This document shows positions 25,777 to 35,027 of a stretch of 64,000 nucleotides of DNA, in pieces. The stretch's first letter is position 1, and each line of letters starts with the position of its first letter. The notes beneath the pieces were generated by a model. The model did not search any database. It was not told where the DNA came from and was given only the letters and a program-made list of their open reading frames with translations. Location: positions 5,890,001 to 5,954,000 of the forward strand of contig NZ_CP042266.1 in the NCBI RefSeq assembly GCF_007856155.1, given 5' to 3'. A program made the translations under genes and the position numbers. The DNA is from Streptomyces qinzhouensis. GTDB taxonomy: Bacteria; Actinomycetota; Actinomycetes; Streptomycetales; Streptomycetaceae.

Positions 25777-28686
25777 ATGACAGAGACGACGAGCGGTCCC
25801 GCACGAGGGTCCCGTACCAAGGGAGCCAAGGCGATCAAGGGCCTGCGCATCGAGCGTGTCCACACCACCCCCGGCGTGCATCCGTACGACGAGGTGGTCT
25901 GGGAGCGCCGTGACGTCGTCATGACCAATTGGCGCGACGGCTCGATCAATTTCGAGCAGCGTGGCGTCGAGTTCCCCGACTTCTGGTCGGTGAACGCGGT
26001 CAACATCGTCACCAGTAAGTACTTCCGCGGCGCTGTCGGCACCCCCCAGCGCGAGACCGGTCTGAAGCAGTTGATCGACCGGATTGTGAAGACGTACCGG
26101 AAGGCCGGCGAGGACCACAGCTACTTCGCCTCGCCCGCCGACGCCGAGATCTTCGAGCACGAGCTCGCGTACGCGCTGCTGCACCAGATCTTCAGCTTCA
26201 ACTCCCCGGTGTGGTTCAACGTCGGCACGCCTCAGCCGCAGCAGGTGTCCGCCTGCTTCATCCTCTCCGTAGACGACTCCATGGAGTCGATCCTGGAGTG
26301 GTACAAGGAAGAGGGAATGATCTTCAAGGGGGGCTCGGGTGCCGGTCTGAACCTCTCCCGGATCCGCTCCTCCAAGGAGCTGCTCTCCTCCGGAGGCAAC
26401 GCCTCCGGCCCGGTCTCCTTCATGCGCGGGGCCGACGCTTCCGCCGGAACGATCAAGTCCGGCGGCGCCACCCGCCGTGCGGCCAAGATGGTCATCCTCG
26501 ACGTCGACCACCCCGACATCGAGAGCTTCATCGAGACCAAGGTCAAGGAGGAGGAGAAGATCCGCGCCCTGCGGGACGCGGGCTTCGACATGGATCTGGG
26601 CGGCGACGACATCACGTCCGTCCAGTACCAGAACGCCAACAACTCCGTCCGGGTCAACGACGAGTTCATGCAGGCGGTGGAGGAGGGCGGCCGCTTCGGG
26701 CTGCGCTCGCGGATGACCGGCGAGGTGATCGAGGAAGTCGACGCCAAGTCCCTCTTCCGCAAGATGGCCGAGGCCGCCTGGGCCTGCGCCGACCCCGGCA
26801 TCCAGTACGACGACACCATCAACCACTGGCACACCTGCCCCGAGTCCGGCCGGATCAACGGCTCGAACCCGTGCAGCGAGTACATGCACCTGGACAACAC
26901 GTCCTGCAACCTCGCGTCGCTGAACCTGATGAAGTTCCTCAAGGACGACGGAGAGGGCCACCAGTCCTTCGACGTCGAGCGCTTCGCCAAGATCGTCGAG
27001 CTGGTCATCACGGCGATGGACATCTCCATCTGCTTCGCCGACTTCCCGACGCAGAAGATCGGCGAGAACACCCGCGCCTTCCGTCAGCTCGGCATCGGCT
27101 ACGCCAACCTCGGCGCGCTGCTGATGGCCACGGGCCACGCCTACGACAGCGACGGCGGCCGGGCCCTGGCGGGCGCCATCACCTCGCTGATGACGGGTAC
27201 CTCGTACCGCCGCTCCGCTGAGCTCGCCGCCGTGGTCGGCGCCTACGAGGGCTACGCCCGCAACGCGAAGCCCCACAACCGTGTGATGCAGCAGCACGCC
27301 GATGCCAACACCAAGGCCATCCGGACGGACGACCTGGACACTCCGATCTGGGCCGCCGCCACGGAGGCCTGGCAGGACGTGATCCGCCTGGGTGAGAAGA
27401 ACGGTTTCCGCAATGCCCAGGCCTCCGTCATCGCGCCGACCGGCACCATCGGTCTGGCCATGTCGTGCGACACCACCGGCCTGGAGCCCGATCTCGCCCT
27501 GGTGAAGTTCAAGAAGCTGGTCGGCGGCGGCTCGATGCAGATCGTGAACGGCACCGTGCCGCAGGCGCTGCGCCGCCTCGGCTACCAGGCCGAGCAGATC
27601 GAGGCGATCGTCGCCCACATCGGCGAGCACGGCAACGTCGTCGACGCGCCCGGTCTGAAGACCGAGCACTACGAGGTCTTCGACTGCGCGATGGGCGAGC
27701 GGTCCATCTCCGCCATGGGCCATGTCCGGATGATGGCCGCGATCCAGCCCTGGATCTCCGGCGCGCTCTCCAAGACGGTCAACATGCCGGAGTCGGCGGC
27801 TGTCGAAGAGGTCGAGGAGATCTACTTCGAGGCGTGGAAGATGGGCGTCAAGGCGCTCGCGATCTACCGCGACAACTGCAAGGTCGGACAGCCCCTCTCC
27901 GCCAAGACCAAGGAGAAGGCGAAGGCGGAGATCACGGAGAAGACCGAGGAGACCATTCGGTCCGCGGTCGAGAAGGTCGTCGAGTACCGTCCGGTGCGCA
28001 AGCGGCTGCCGAAGGGCCGTCCCGGCATCACCACCTCCTTCACCGTGGGCGGCGCCGAGGGCTATATGACCGCCAACTCCTACCCGGACGACGGTCTCGG
28101 CGAGGTCTTCCTGAAGATGTCCAAGCAGGGGTCCACCCTCGCGGGCATGATGGACGCCTTCTCCATCGCGGTGTCGGTCGGCCTTCAGTACGGGGTGCCG
28201 CTGGAGACGTACGTCTCGAAGTTCACCAATATGCGCTTCGAGCCGGCCGGTATGACGGACGACCCGGATGTGCGGATGGCGCAGTCGATCGTCGACTACA
28301 TCTTCCGCCGCCTGGCGCTCGACTTCCTGCCGTTCGAGACCCGATCGGCACTCGGGATCCACTCCGCGGAGGAGCGTCAGCGCCACCTGGAGACCGGCTC
28401 CTACGAGCCGTCCATCGAGGACGACGAGGTCGACGTGGAGGGACTCGCCCAGTCCGCACCGCGTCAGCAGGACGTCGCACCGGCGCCCGTGCCGGTGCCG
28501 GTGCCGGTGCCGAAGGCGGCGATCCCCGCGCCCCAGCAGGCCCCGCACACCTCGGCCGAGCTGGTCGAGATGCAGTTGGGCATCAGCGCCGACGCTCCGC
28601 TCTGCTTCTCCTGCGGCACCAAGATGCAGCGGGCCGGGTCCTGCTACATCTGCGAGGGCTGCGGATCCACGAGCGGCTGCAGCTGA
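25777..28686 (+). CDS. nrdJ: Adenosylcobalamin-dependent ribonucleotide reductase (class II, NrdJ)
   Basis: 969 residues. It reduces ribonucleotides to deoxyribonucleotides with a B12-derived radical, independent of oxygen. Seen: [16 protein letters not shown] with an active-site Cys, [35 protein letters not shown] core (NPCSE, then TSCNL), [21 protein letters not shown], and a C-terminal Cys-rich ribbon ([19 protein letters not shown]) that relays electrons. A Pro/Val repeat precedes the ribbon. The ATG at 25777 has GGGAGG 4 nt upstream. No cobalamin riboswitch is visible; control is likely through NrdR. Confidence 0.97.
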   Translation: MTETTSGPARGSRTKGAKAIKGLRIERVHTTPGVHPYDEVVWERRDVVMTNWRDGSINFEQRGVEFPDFWSVNAVNIVTSKYFRGAVGTPQRETGLKQLIDRIVKTYRKAGEDHSYFASPADAEIFEHELAYALLHQIFSFNSPVWFNVGTPQPQQVSACFILSVDDSMESILEWYKEEGMIFKGGSGAGLNLSRIRSSKELLSSGGNASGPVSFMRGADASAGTIKSGGATRRAAKMVILDVDHPDIESFIETKVKEEEKIRALRDAGFDMDLGGDDITSVQYQNANNSVRVNDEFMQAVEEGGRFGLRSRMTGEVIEEVDAKSLFRKMAEAAWACADPGIQYDDTINHWHTCPESGRINGSNPCSEYMHLDNTSCNLASLNLMKFLKDDGEGHQSFDVERFAKIVELVITAMDISICFADFPTQKIGENTRAFRQLGIGYANLGALLMATGHAYDSDGGRALAGAITSLMTGTSYRRSAELAAVVGAYEGYARNAKPHNRVMQQHADANTKAIRTDDLDTPIWAAATEAWQDVIRLGEKNGFRNAQASVIAPTGTIGLAMSCDTTGLEPDLALVKFKKLVGGGSMQIVNGTVPQALRRLGYQAEQIEAIVAHIGEHGNVVDAPGLKTEHYEVFDCAMGERSISAMGHVRMMAAIQPWISGALSKTVNMPESAAVEEVEEIYFEAWKMGVKALAIYRDNCKVGQPLSAKTKEKAKAEITEKTEETIRSAVEKVVEYRPVRKRLPKGRPGITTSFTVGGAEGYMTANSYPDDGLGEVFLKMSKQGSTLAGMMDAFSIAVSVGLQYGVPLETYVSKFTNMRFEPAGMTDDPDVRMAQSIVDYIFRRLALDFLPFETRSALGIHSAEERQRHLETGSYEPSIEDDEVDVEGLAQSAPRQQDVAPAPVPVPVPVPKAAIPAPQQAPHTSAELVEMQLGISADAPLCFSCGTKMQRAGSCYICEGCGSTSGCS

Positions 28687-28693
28687 TCCGGTG

Positions 28694-28728
28694 CCGGGGC
28701 GCCGACCGGTCTCCGGCCGGCGCCCCGG
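28694..28728. terminator. Bidirectional terminator after nrdJ
   Basis: 16-bp stem with one A-C mismatch (28694-28709 with 28713-28728, 3-nt loop), 8 nt after the nrdJ stop and before the convergent TerD-type gene. Confidence 0.8.
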
Positions 28729-28773
28729 CCGTTTGCCCGGGAAGCCCCGGGCCCCGGGCCGTCCGGTGGTGGA

Positions 28774-29298
28774 TCAGCCGCGGCCCATCAGGGTGACGAA
28801 GCCCTCGGGGTCGGTGTCGAAGCCGCGGACCCCGTCGTGGAAGACCCAGCTTCCCGTGTCACCGCGGACGAATTCGGCTATGACCGCCGCTGTCGACCCC
28901 GGCACCGACGAGAAGTCGTCACTGTCCAGCTCGGTGTATCCCTCGGCCACCTTGACCTGGGCGTTCGCCACGTCCTCGAAGGCCAGTCGGCCGTTGGCCT
29001 GCTGGATCACCACCCCCACGACGACCCGTCCGTACTCGGTGGAGAGCCGCTCCAGCTCCAGCTTCATCACCTCGTCCGAGCCGAAACCCTGGCCGGTGCG
29101 GCTGTCCCGGGTCAGGCTGATGGTGCCGTCCGGCGAGCGGTTGCCGAAGTGCACGACATACGCCGGGTCCCCGGACGGTGCGTCCTTGCGGTAGGTCGCC
29201 GCGACGATGTCGAGATCATGAGGCGATCGGCCCAAGGGGCTCGGATCCCAGCGCAGGGCCACCTCGACCGTGCGGACGCCTTTGTTCGGGCTGCTCAC
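28774..29298 (-). CDS. TerD-family protein
   Basis: 174 residues, a single TerD domain: VRTVEVALRWDPSPLG, DLDIVAATYRKD, YVVHFGNRSPDGTISLTRD, GFGSDEVMKLELERL, VVVGVVIQQANG. TerD proteins are calcium-binding and linked to stress or tellurite resistance; Streptomyces have many. No other ter genes are adjacent. The start is the second of two consecutive GTG codons (29298), 6 nt after AAGGGA. It is divergent from the 29418 gene. Confidence 0.9.
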   Translation of the reverse strand: MSSPNKGVRTVEVALRWDPSPLGRSPHDLDIVAATYRKDAPSGDPAYVVHFGNRSPDGTISLTRDSRTGQGFGSDEVMKLELERLSTEYGRVVVGVVIQQANGRLAFEDVANAQVKVAEGYTELDSDDFSSVPGSTAAVIAEFVRGDTGSWVFHDGVRGFDTDPEGFVTLMGRG

Positions 29299-29405
29299 CA
29301 CATATCCCTTCCCCACAACTGCCGGTGACTCTCCGTCCCTTGACCGTATCCGCTCGTGGGGCAGTGGGGCGAGGGAATGGCGGGTGTACGCCACGCCCCT
29401 GGCCG

Positions 29406-29411
29406 TACGAT
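29406..29411 (+). promoter_or_regulatory. Putative -10 box for a leaderless gene at 29418
   Basis: TACGAT ends 6 nt before the GTG at 29418; no Shine-Dalgarno is present. Confidence 0.55.
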
Positions 29412-29417
29412 GGCGCA

Positions 29418-30023
29418 GTGCTGGTCAAGTGGATTCGCTGTACCGTGATCGACCGTCGTGGCTTCGAGCGGGGGCAGCGGAAATGGGCGGGGCTGCCGGG
29501 CGAGCCGGGATTCCGGGGCCAGGGCGGGGGCTGGAGCAGGGGGCGGCCTCAGGTCGCCCATGTCTTCGCCTTCTGGGAGAGCCGGGCGTTCTACGACTCG
29601 TTCATGGCCCGTGCGCACGACCGGCTGGCCGCGACGCAGGCGGGGACCTACCGGGACGCTCAGGTCAGACTGTTCGATCACCGCTTCGATGTGAAGATGG
29701 GTTTCGAACCCCTGTTCACGGGCGTCGATGTGGTGCGGATCGCGCACTGCAAGGTGCGCGAGGAGCGGGTCGAGCACTACGCACTCATGCAGGAGAAGGT
29801 CTGGAACCCGGCGATGGCGGGATCGCCCGGGATGGTCCGCGGGCTGTTCGGCGAGGCGCCGGGGAACGAGTTCCTCGTGATGTCGATGTGGCAGTCCGAG
29901 GCCGAACGCGGCAAGTACCGCAGGGAACGGGTGGAGCGACTGCTGGTACGGGCTCAGACGGAGGCCGATGTCGCGGCGCTGAGCGGGGACGTCGTACAGC
30001 TCGAACCGTCGTGGACGGTCTGA
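29418..30023 (+). CDS. YdbC/DUF4937-type protein of unknown function
   Basis: 201 residues. It begins MLVKWIRCTVIDRRGFERGQ and continues HVFAFWESRAFYDSFMARAHD, then a second similar half (VVRIAHCKVREERVEHYALMQ, EFLVMSMWQSEAERGKYRRE). The repeated pattern looks like two ABM-type ferredoxin-like half-barrels, as in DUF4937/YdbC proteins. The role is unknown. The GTG at 29418 is preceded by TACGAT at 6 nt, so the mRNA may be leaderless. Confidence 0.78.
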   Translation: MLVKWIRCTVIDRRGFERGQRKWAGLPGEPGFRGQGGGWSRGRPQVAHVFAFWESRAFYDSFMARAHDRLAATQAGTYRDAQVRLFDHRFDVKMGFEPLFTGVDVVRIAHCKVREERVEHYALMQEKVWNPAMAGSPGMVRGLFGEAPGNEFLVMSMWQSEAERGKYRRERVERLLVRAQTEADVAALSGDVVQLEPSWTV

Positions 30024-30120
30024 CCGCCGGATCCCGCCGGACGCTGTGACGGCCGGGCGGCCCCGCGGGGGTGTACGCCGGATGGGCCGTCCCGGACGAC
30101 CGGGGGCGCCGGGTCCGATC

Positions 30121-30126
30121 TAGGGT
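30121..30126 (+). promoter_or_regulatory. Putative -10 box for a leaderless gene at 30133
   Basis: TAGGGT ends 6 nt before the ATG at 30133, with no Shine-Dalgarno. Confidence 0.55.
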
Positions 30127-30132
30127 CGTGAC

Positions 30133-30792
30133 ATGGCAAGACCGCGACGCATCGTTCTCGTACGGCACGGGGAGTCGGAGGGAAACGTCGACGACACCGT
30201 GTACGAACGCGAGCCCGACCATGCGCTGAGGCTCACCGCCACCGGACTCGCGCAGGCCGAGGCGACCGGTGCCGAGCTGCGCGAGCTGTTCGGCCGGGAG
30301 CAGGTGAGCGTGTACGTCTCACCGTACCGGCGCACCCATGAGACGTTCCGCGCCTTCGGCCTCGACCCCGCCCGGGTGCGGGTCAGAGAGGAGCCCCGGC
30401 TGCGGGAACAGGACTGGGGCAACTGGCAGGACCGGGACGACGTACGCCTCCAGAAGGCATACCGGGACGCCTATGGGCACTTCTTCTACCGTTTCGCCCA
30501 GGGCGAGTCGGGAGCGGATGTCTACGATCGGGTCGGAGCCTTTCTGGAATCCCTCCACCGGAGCTTCGAGGCCCCCGACCATCCGCAGAACGTGCTGCTG
30601 GTGACCCATGGGCTGACCATGCGGCTGTTCTGCATGCGATGGTTCCACTGGACCGTGGCGGATTTCGAGTCGCTCTCCAATCCGGGCAACGGGGAGACCC
30701 GGACGCTCCGGCTCGGTGAGCACGGCCGTTACACACTCGACCGGCCGTTCGCGCGGTGGCGTACCCCCGAGCCGTACGGCATCACCGGTTAG
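30133..30792 (+). CDS. Histidine phosphatase family protein (phosphoglycerate mutase-like)
   Basis: 219 residues. The catalytic RHG motif is VLVRHGESEGN near residue 10; YVSPYRRTHET holds the second Arg, and LLVTHGLTMRL the second His. The acid/base region EQDWGNWQ is present. The family acts on small phosphorylated metabolites; substrate unknown. It is 12 nt from the next gene and probably cotranscribed with it. The start has no ribosome site but a TAGGGT -10-like box 6 nt upstream. Confidence 0.93.
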   Translation: MARPRRIVLVRHGESEGNVDDTVYEREPDHALRLTATGLAQAEATGAELRELFGREQVSVYVSPYRRTHETFRAFGLDPARVRVREEPRLREQDWGNWQDRDDVRLQKAYRDAYGHFFYRFAQGESGADVYDRVGAFLESLHRSFEAPDHPQNVLLVTHGLTMRLFCMRWFHWTVADFESLSNPGNGETRTLRLGEHGRYTLDRPFARWRTPEPYGITG

Positions 30793-30804
30793 AGTGGCGG
30801 GAAG

Positions 30805-31707
30805 ATGACCGCTGACTCCCCTCGCGACCGGCGCCTCGACCGCGCCCTGGACAGCCTGCGCGGACTGTCCGTGGGAGACGCCTTGGGCTCCCAGTTCTTC
30901 GTACCGGCCAACTCCCCCTTTCTGAAACGACGCGCCCTGCCGCCCGGACCCTGGCAGTGGACCGATGACACCGAGATGGCCTGCTCGGTGGTGGCCGTGC
31001 TCGCGGAGCACGGCCGGGTGGACCAGGACGCATTGGCGCACTCCTTCGCCGAGCGCCACGACTTCGACCGCGGGTACGGCCCCGCCGTCAACCGTATGCT
31101 CCGACTGGTGCGCGAAGGGGGCGACTGGCGAGAACTCGCCACGGGCCTTTTCAACGGCCAGGGTTCGTGGGGCAATGGTTCTGCGATGCGGATCGCGCCC
31201 CTCGGGGCGTGGTACGCGGACGACCCCGAGCAGGCCACCCACCAGGCCGAAATCTCCTCGTACACCACCCATCAGCACCGGGAGGCCGTGGTCGGGGCGA
31301 TGGCCGTAGCGGCGGCCGCGGCGCTGGCGGCCGACCCGATGGGCGCCCCGGAGCCCGGTGAGCTGCTCGACGGCGTCATCGCGCTGGTGCCGCGCAGCGC
31401 GGTGGGGCAGGGCCTCCGCCGTGCCCGCGACATGCTCGATTACGGTGACGCGGCGACCGTCGCCGCAGTGCTCGGCTGCGGGCGGCGGACCAGTGCGCAC
31501 GACACGGTCCCGTTCGCCCTCTGGTCGGCCGCCCGGTCGCTGGGTGACTTCGAACGGGTGTTCTGGACGACCGCGCAGGCGGGCGGAGATGTCGACACCA
31601 CGTGCGCGATCGCCTGCGGTGTGGTCGCGGCCGGCCGGTCCGGGCGGCCGCCCGAGCCGTGGCTGGAGCGGACGGAGACACTGCCGGACTGGGTGCCCGG
31701 AGCCTGA
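30805..31707 (+). CDS. ADP-ribosylglycohydrolase (DraG/ARH family)
   Basis: 300 residues. The family motifs are all seen: LRGLSVGDALGSQF, QWTDDTEMACSV (metal-binding Thr-Asp-Asp), WGNGSAMRIAPLG, and the C-terminal GGDVDTTCAIACGVVAA (metal-binding Asp/Thr). It removes ADP-ribose from proteins or nucleic acids; the modified target is unknown. It begins 12 nt after the histidine phosphatase stop and may form an operon with it. A hairpin with a 10-bp stem (31706-31715 / 31732-31741) follows. Confidence 0.93.
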   Translation: MTADSPRDRRLDRALDSLRGLSVGDALGSQFFVPANSPFLKRRALPPGPWQWTDDTEMACSVVAVLAEHGRVDQDALAHSFAERHDFDRGYGPAVNRMLRLVREGGDWRELATGLFNGQGSWGNGSAMRIAPLGAWYADDPEQATHQAEISSYTTHQHREAVVGAMAVAAAAALAADPMGAPEPGELLDGVIALVPRSAVGQGLRRARDMLDYGDAATVAAVLGCGRRTSAHDTVPFALWSAARSLGDFERVFWTTAQAGGDVDTTCAIACGVVAAGRSGRPPEPWLERTETLPDWVPGA

Positions 31708-31741
31708 GCACCCGCTCGTATCGGCGTGCGGGCGGGTGCTC
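31706..31741. terminator. Bidirectional terminator after the ADP-ribosylglycohydrolase gene
   Basis: Perfect 10-bp stem GAGCACCCGC / GCGGGTGCTC with a 16-nt loop, between convergent stops at 31707 and 31842. Confidence 0.65.
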
Positions 31742-31841
31742 GGTCCGGGAGCCGAGGAGGCCTTGCCTCCCCGGTGCGGGGACAGCAGGGTGGGGCTCGG
31801 TAGGTGTCCCGTGCGGGCCCGGGCGGCAGTTCGTGCCGGGC

Positions 31842-33395
31842 CTATCCGACGTGGGCGCCGGGGCCGGCCCCACCGCCGAGGGCCTGCAGGTCGCTCTTGC
31901 GGACCCGGATGACGAACAGCGCCGTCAGTACGGCGAGGGCGACCAGAGCCACGCCTGCCCAGAGGGCGGTGGAGATGCCCTCGGCGAGCACCTGGTGACC
32001 CCAGGGCGCCGGCAGCTCCCCGGTCTTCTCCAGGGCTGCTTTTTGAGCCGGGCCGGACTCCGCGAGGAACGACGGCATCTGTCGCTGCGCCTCGTCCTTG
32101 CTCGCACTGCTGAAGACGGTCATCAGGATCGACAGGCCCAGGGAACCGCCGACCATCTGGGTCGCGTTGAGCAGGCTGGAGGCCGCCCCCGACTCGTGTG
32201 CTGCCACGCCCGAGACCGCGGTCAGGGTCGCGGTCACGAAGACGAGCCCCATGCCGAAACCGAAGAGCAGCATCGGTCCCAGTATCCCGCCCGCATAGGA
32301 GCTGTCCGGGTTTATCGCGGTCAGCCAGGTGATTCCCGCACCGGTGATGACCGACCCGGTGACGAGGAACGGCTTGGGGCCGATGGTCGGCAGCATCCGG
32401 GACGAGAGGCCCGCGGCAATCACGATCATCACGGTGATCGGCAGGAAGGCCAGCCCGGCCCCGATGGGGCTGTAGTCGAGGACGTTCTGGACGAAGAGCA
32501 CGATGAAGAAGAACATGCCGAACATTCCGGCGGAGAGGCTCATCATGATCACGTACGTCCCCGAGCGGTTGCGGTCGGCGAACATCCGCAGTGGCGTGAT
32601 GGGCTCTCGGGCGCGCCGTTCCACCAGCACGAATGTACTGAGCAGGGTGGCGGCAGCGGCGAATGCAAGCAGGGTGAGACTGTCGGACCAGCCCTCTTCG
32701 GAGGCCCGGATGAAGCCGTAGACCAGGGAGGCCATACCGACGGTGGAGGTCAGGGCGCCGGTGAGGTCGAAGCGGCCGGAGCTGCGGTCGGACTCATTGA
32801 TGAAGACCGGGGCGAGCACGGCGATGAGCACCCCGATGGGCAGGTTCACATAGAACACCCAGCGCCAGTCGAGCCATTCGGTGAGCATGCCGCCGGCCAG
32901 CAGGCCGATGGCCCCGCCGCTGGCCGAGACCGCGGCGAAGATGCCGAAGGCGCGGTTGCGCTCGGGGCCTTCCGCGAAGGTGGAGGTGATCAGGGCGAGG
33001 GCGGTGGGCGAGGCTATGGCGCCGCCGACGCCTTGCAGTGCCCGGGCGGCGAGCATCTGCCAGGGCTCCTGGGCGATTCCGCAGAGGAGGCTGGCGAAGG
33101 TGAACAGCAGTACACCGGAGACGAAGACCCGGCGGCGGCCGAGGATGTCGCCGATGCGGCCGCCGAGCAGCAGCAGTCCGCCGAAGGTGAGTGTGTACGC
33201 GTTGACCACCCAGGACAGTTGGGCGGTGGTGAAGTCGAGCGTGCCTTGGATGTGCGGCAGCGCGATGTTCACAATGGTCGTGTCCAGAACCACCATGAGC
33301 TGCAAGGCGGCGATGACGGCGAGTGCGGCGCCCGGACGCCCCGGCCGGCGGGCCTCGCCCGCCCGTACTGGAGCCGATAGCTGAGAGGTTGTCAC
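31842..33395 (-). CDS. MFS efflux transporter, DHA2 (14-TM) family
   Basis: 517 residues, with hydrophobic spans throughout as in the 14-helix drug:H+ antiporter-2 family. Motifs: LQLMVVLDTTIVNIALPHIQ in helix 1 (motif D1), WVVNAYTLTFGGLLLLGGRIGDILGRRRVF-type loop (GGRIGDILGRR, motif A), and GGAIGLLAGGMLTEWLDWRW (motif C region). The GTG at 33395 has GGGGGA 5 nt upstream. It is divergent from a TetR repressor gene; the 122-nt gap holds two operators. It probably exports a drug or metabolite recognised by the repressor; the compound is unknown. Confidence 0.93.
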   Translation of the reverse strand: MTTSQLSAPVRAGEARRPGRPGAALAVIAALQLMVVLDTTIVNIALPHIQGTLDFTTAQLSWVVNAYTLTFGGLLLLGGRIGDILGRRRVFVSGVLLFTFASLLCGIAQEPWQMLAARALQGVGGAIASPTALALITSTFAEGPERNRAFGIFAAVSASGGAIGLLAGGMLTEWLDWRWVFYVNLPIGVLIAVLAPVFINESDRSSGRFDLTGALTSTVGMASLVYGFIRASEEGWSDSLTLLAFAAAATLLSTFVLVERRAREPITPLRMFADRNRSGTYVIMMSLSAGMFGMFFFIVLFVQNVLDYSPIGAGLAFLPITVMIVIAAGLSSRMLPTIGPKPFLVTGSVITGAGITWLTAINPDSSYAGGILGPMLLFGFGMGLVFVTATLTAVSGVAAHESGAASSLLNATQMVGGSLGLSILMTVFSSASKDEAQRQMPSFLAESGPAQKAALEKTGELPAPWGHQVLAEGISTALWAGVALVALAVLTALFVIRVRKSDLQALGGGAGPGAHVG

Positions 33396-33417
33396 GTGGA
33401 TCCCCCACAGAGTTAAT

Positions 33418-33437
33418 AGTGAACGCAGCCGTTCACT
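33418..33437. promoter_or_regulatory. TetR-type operator 1
   Basis: Perfect dyad AGTGAACG-CAGC-CGTTCACT, 23 bp from the transporter start. It shares the half-site AGTGAACG with operator 2, so both probably bind the adjacent TetR protein. Confidence 0.8.
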
Positions 33438-33462
33438 GTCATTTCCGACCGTAGAGAGTCCG

Positions 33463-33490
33463 CTCCAGTGAACGCAAGCGTTCACTGGAG
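33463..33490. promoter_or_regulatory. TetR-type operator 2
   Basis: Perfect dyad with 13-bp arms CTCCAGTGAACGC (33463-33475) and GCGTTCACTGGAG (33478-33490) around AA. It contains the same AGTGAACG half-site as operator 1; the two centres are 49 bp apart. It sits just upstream of the tetR ribosome site. Confidence 0.85.
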
Positions 33491-33517
33491 ATGCTTGTCC
33501 CCAACGGAGGCAGAAAA

Positions 33518-34192
33518 ATGGGCAGTTCGGGATGGAAGGCCGCCGGTGAGGTGCCTTCTGTGACGCCGAGACGACGAGGCAAAGTGCTGGAGTGCGCGAT
33601 CCTCGATGCGGCCCTGGAGCAGCTCGGCACGGTCGGCTGGAGTGGGCTCACGATGGAGGGTGTCGCGGCCGGGGCGCAGACCGGCAAGGCCGCGGTCTAC
33701 CGGCGCTGGCCGTCCAAGGTGGACCTGGTCGCCGATGCGCTCCGGTCGAGCATGCCGTCCCTCGACGGTGCGCCGGACTGCGGCGGGGTGCGTGAGGATC
33801 TCTTCCAGCTGTGCCGTGCGATACGGGACACCTTCTTCTCCCGGCCCGGGCTCGCACTCCGGTCCGTCCTTCACGAATGCGATTCGGCCACCGCGGAGAG
33901 ATTCCATGCGGTGATCATGGGGCAGGTCGTCGAGCCGTCCGTCCGGCTGATCCGGGCGGTGGTGGAGCGAGGTGTCGCCCGGGGCGAGGTCCGGGGTGAT
34001 GCGATCGACGACATGGTCTTCGAGGTGATCCCGGGGCTGATGATGTACCGCTCGAAGGTGTGCGGGAGCGAATGGGGGGACCGTGAGATCGCCGAGATGG
34101 TCGACCGGGTGATGGTCCCCCTGCTGCGGTCGTGCGGAGCGGCCCGGGGTGTGGCCGGTGGGGGCCGCGCGACAGGTGGTGCGGAACCGTGA
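33518..34192 (+). CDS. TetR-family repressor, divergent from the MFS exporter
   Basis: 224 residues. The N-terminal helix-turn-helix reads [40 protein letters not shown] (standard TetR region, residues about 25-65); the C-terminal part is a ligand-binding helical domain (TetR_C-type). GGAGG lies 7 nt before the ATG at 33518. Two palindromes sharing AGTGAACG stand between it and the exporter, so it likely represses both genes until a ligand binds. The tail [11 protein letters not shown] is low-complexity. Confidence 0.93.
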   Translation: MGSSGWKAAGEVPSVTPRRRGKVLECAILDAALEQLGTVGWSGLTMEGVAAGAQTGKAAVYRRWPSKVDLVADALRSSMPSLDGAPDCGGVREDLFQLCRAIRDTFFSRPGLALRSVLHECDSATAERFHAVIMGQVVEPSVRLIRAVVERGVARGEVRGDAIDDMVFEVIPGLMMYRSKVCGSEWGDREIAEMVDRVMVPLLRSCGAARGVAGGGRATGGAEP

Positions 34193-34203
34193 TCGGAATC
34201 CGG

Positions 34204-34234
34204 TTGTCCCCGGTGGGGGCGGGCGGCGTACCCT
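34204..34234 (+). promoter_or_regulatory. Candidate promoter of rnhB
   Basis: TTGTCC (34204-34209), 19-nt spacer, TACCCT (34229-34234). It starts 11 nt after the tetR stop and ends 10 nt before the rnhB ATG, so the leader would be only a few nucleotides. Confidence 0.5.
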
Positions 34235-34244
34235 TGCTGGCGCC

Positions 34245-34946
34245 ATGCCGTACGAACCACCCACTCACAGAGTCGAGCGCTCCATCCGGGCCACCACCGG
34301 AGCCAAGATCGTCGCCGGGGTCGACGAGGTCGGGCGCGGGGCCTGGGCCGGTCCCGTCACCGTGTGCGCCGCGGTCACCGGACTGCGCCGCCCGCCCGCC
34401 GGTCTCACCGACTCCAAGCTCCTCTCGCCGAAGCGCCGCGAGGAGCTCGCCGTCGAGCTGGAGACCTGGGTCACCGCCCATGCGCTCGGCCATGCCTCGC
34501 CGGAGGAGATCGACGAACTGGGGATGACCGCCGCCCTCCGACTGGCCGCGTGCCGGGCGCTGGAGGCGCTGCCGGAACGCCCGGACGCCGTGATCCTCGA
34601 CGGGAAGCACGACTATCTCGGTGCCCCCTGGCAGGTGCGGACCGTGATCAAGGGGGATCAGTCGTGCATCGCGGTCGCGGCGGCTTCGGTGATCGCCAAG
34701 GTGTACCGGGACGCGCGCATGGCGGAACTGCCGGAGGAGTTCGCCGACTTCGCCTTCGCCGCCAATGCCGGATACCCCTCTCCGGTGCACAAGGCCGCCC
34801 TCGCGGAACTGGGCCCCACCCCGTACCACCGGCTGTCCTGGGCCTATCTCGATGCGCTGCCCCGGTGGCGGCATCTGAAGAAGGTCCGGATCGTGCCGGA
34901 GCCGACGACACCGGAGAGCGGGGGCCAGCTCGGCTTCGACTTCTGA
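34245..34946 (+). CDS. rnhB: Ribonuclease HII
   Basis: 233 residues. It cuts RNA in RNA-DNA hybrids and removes single ribonucleotides from DNA. The acidic active-site residues appear in order: Asp-Glu in [15 protein letters not shown], Asp in [10 protein letters not shown] and Asp in VYRDARM; also [13 protein letters not shown] and [17 protein letters not shown]. The ATG at 34245 was chosen because the family starts a short way before VDEVGRG. A promoter-like pair lies just upstream. Confidence 0.96.
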   Translation: MPYEPPTHRVERSIRATTGAKIVAGVDEVGRGAWAGPVTVCAAVTGLRRPPAGLTDSKLLSPKRREELAVELETWVTAHALGHASPEEIDELGMTAALRLAACRALEALPERPDAVILDGKHDYLGAPWQVRTVIKGDQSCIAVAAASVIAKVYRDARMAELPEEFADFAFAANAGYPSPVHKAALAELGPTPYHRLSWAYLDALPRWRHLKKVRIVPEPTTPESGGQLGFDF

Positions 34947-34991
34947 ACTGAACCCGCCACCAGGGAAATCGCACATACGTGCCACCCGCTG

Positions 34992-35010
34992 ATGCCGGTT
35001 GCGCCGGCAT
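34992..35010. terminator. Short hairpin after rnhB
   Basis: ATGCCGG (34992-34998) / CCGGCAT (35004-35010) with a 5-nt loop. It is a modest stem, just upstream of the next gene's -10-like box; it could be a terminator or operator. Confidence 0.45.
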
Positions 35011-35014
35011 TTGA

Positions 35015-35020
35015 TAGACA
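35015..35020 (+). promoter_or_regulatory. Putative -10 box for a leaderless gene at 35028
   Basis: TAGACA ends 7 nt before the ATG at 35028; no Shine-Dalgarno is present. Confidence 0.45.
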
Positions 35021-35027
35021 TCCACTC

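Noticed and set aside
25744..28548. 934-residue open frame antisense to nrdJ
   Set aside because: Complete overlap with a confident gene, and Val/Gly/Leu/Arg-rich shadow sequence.
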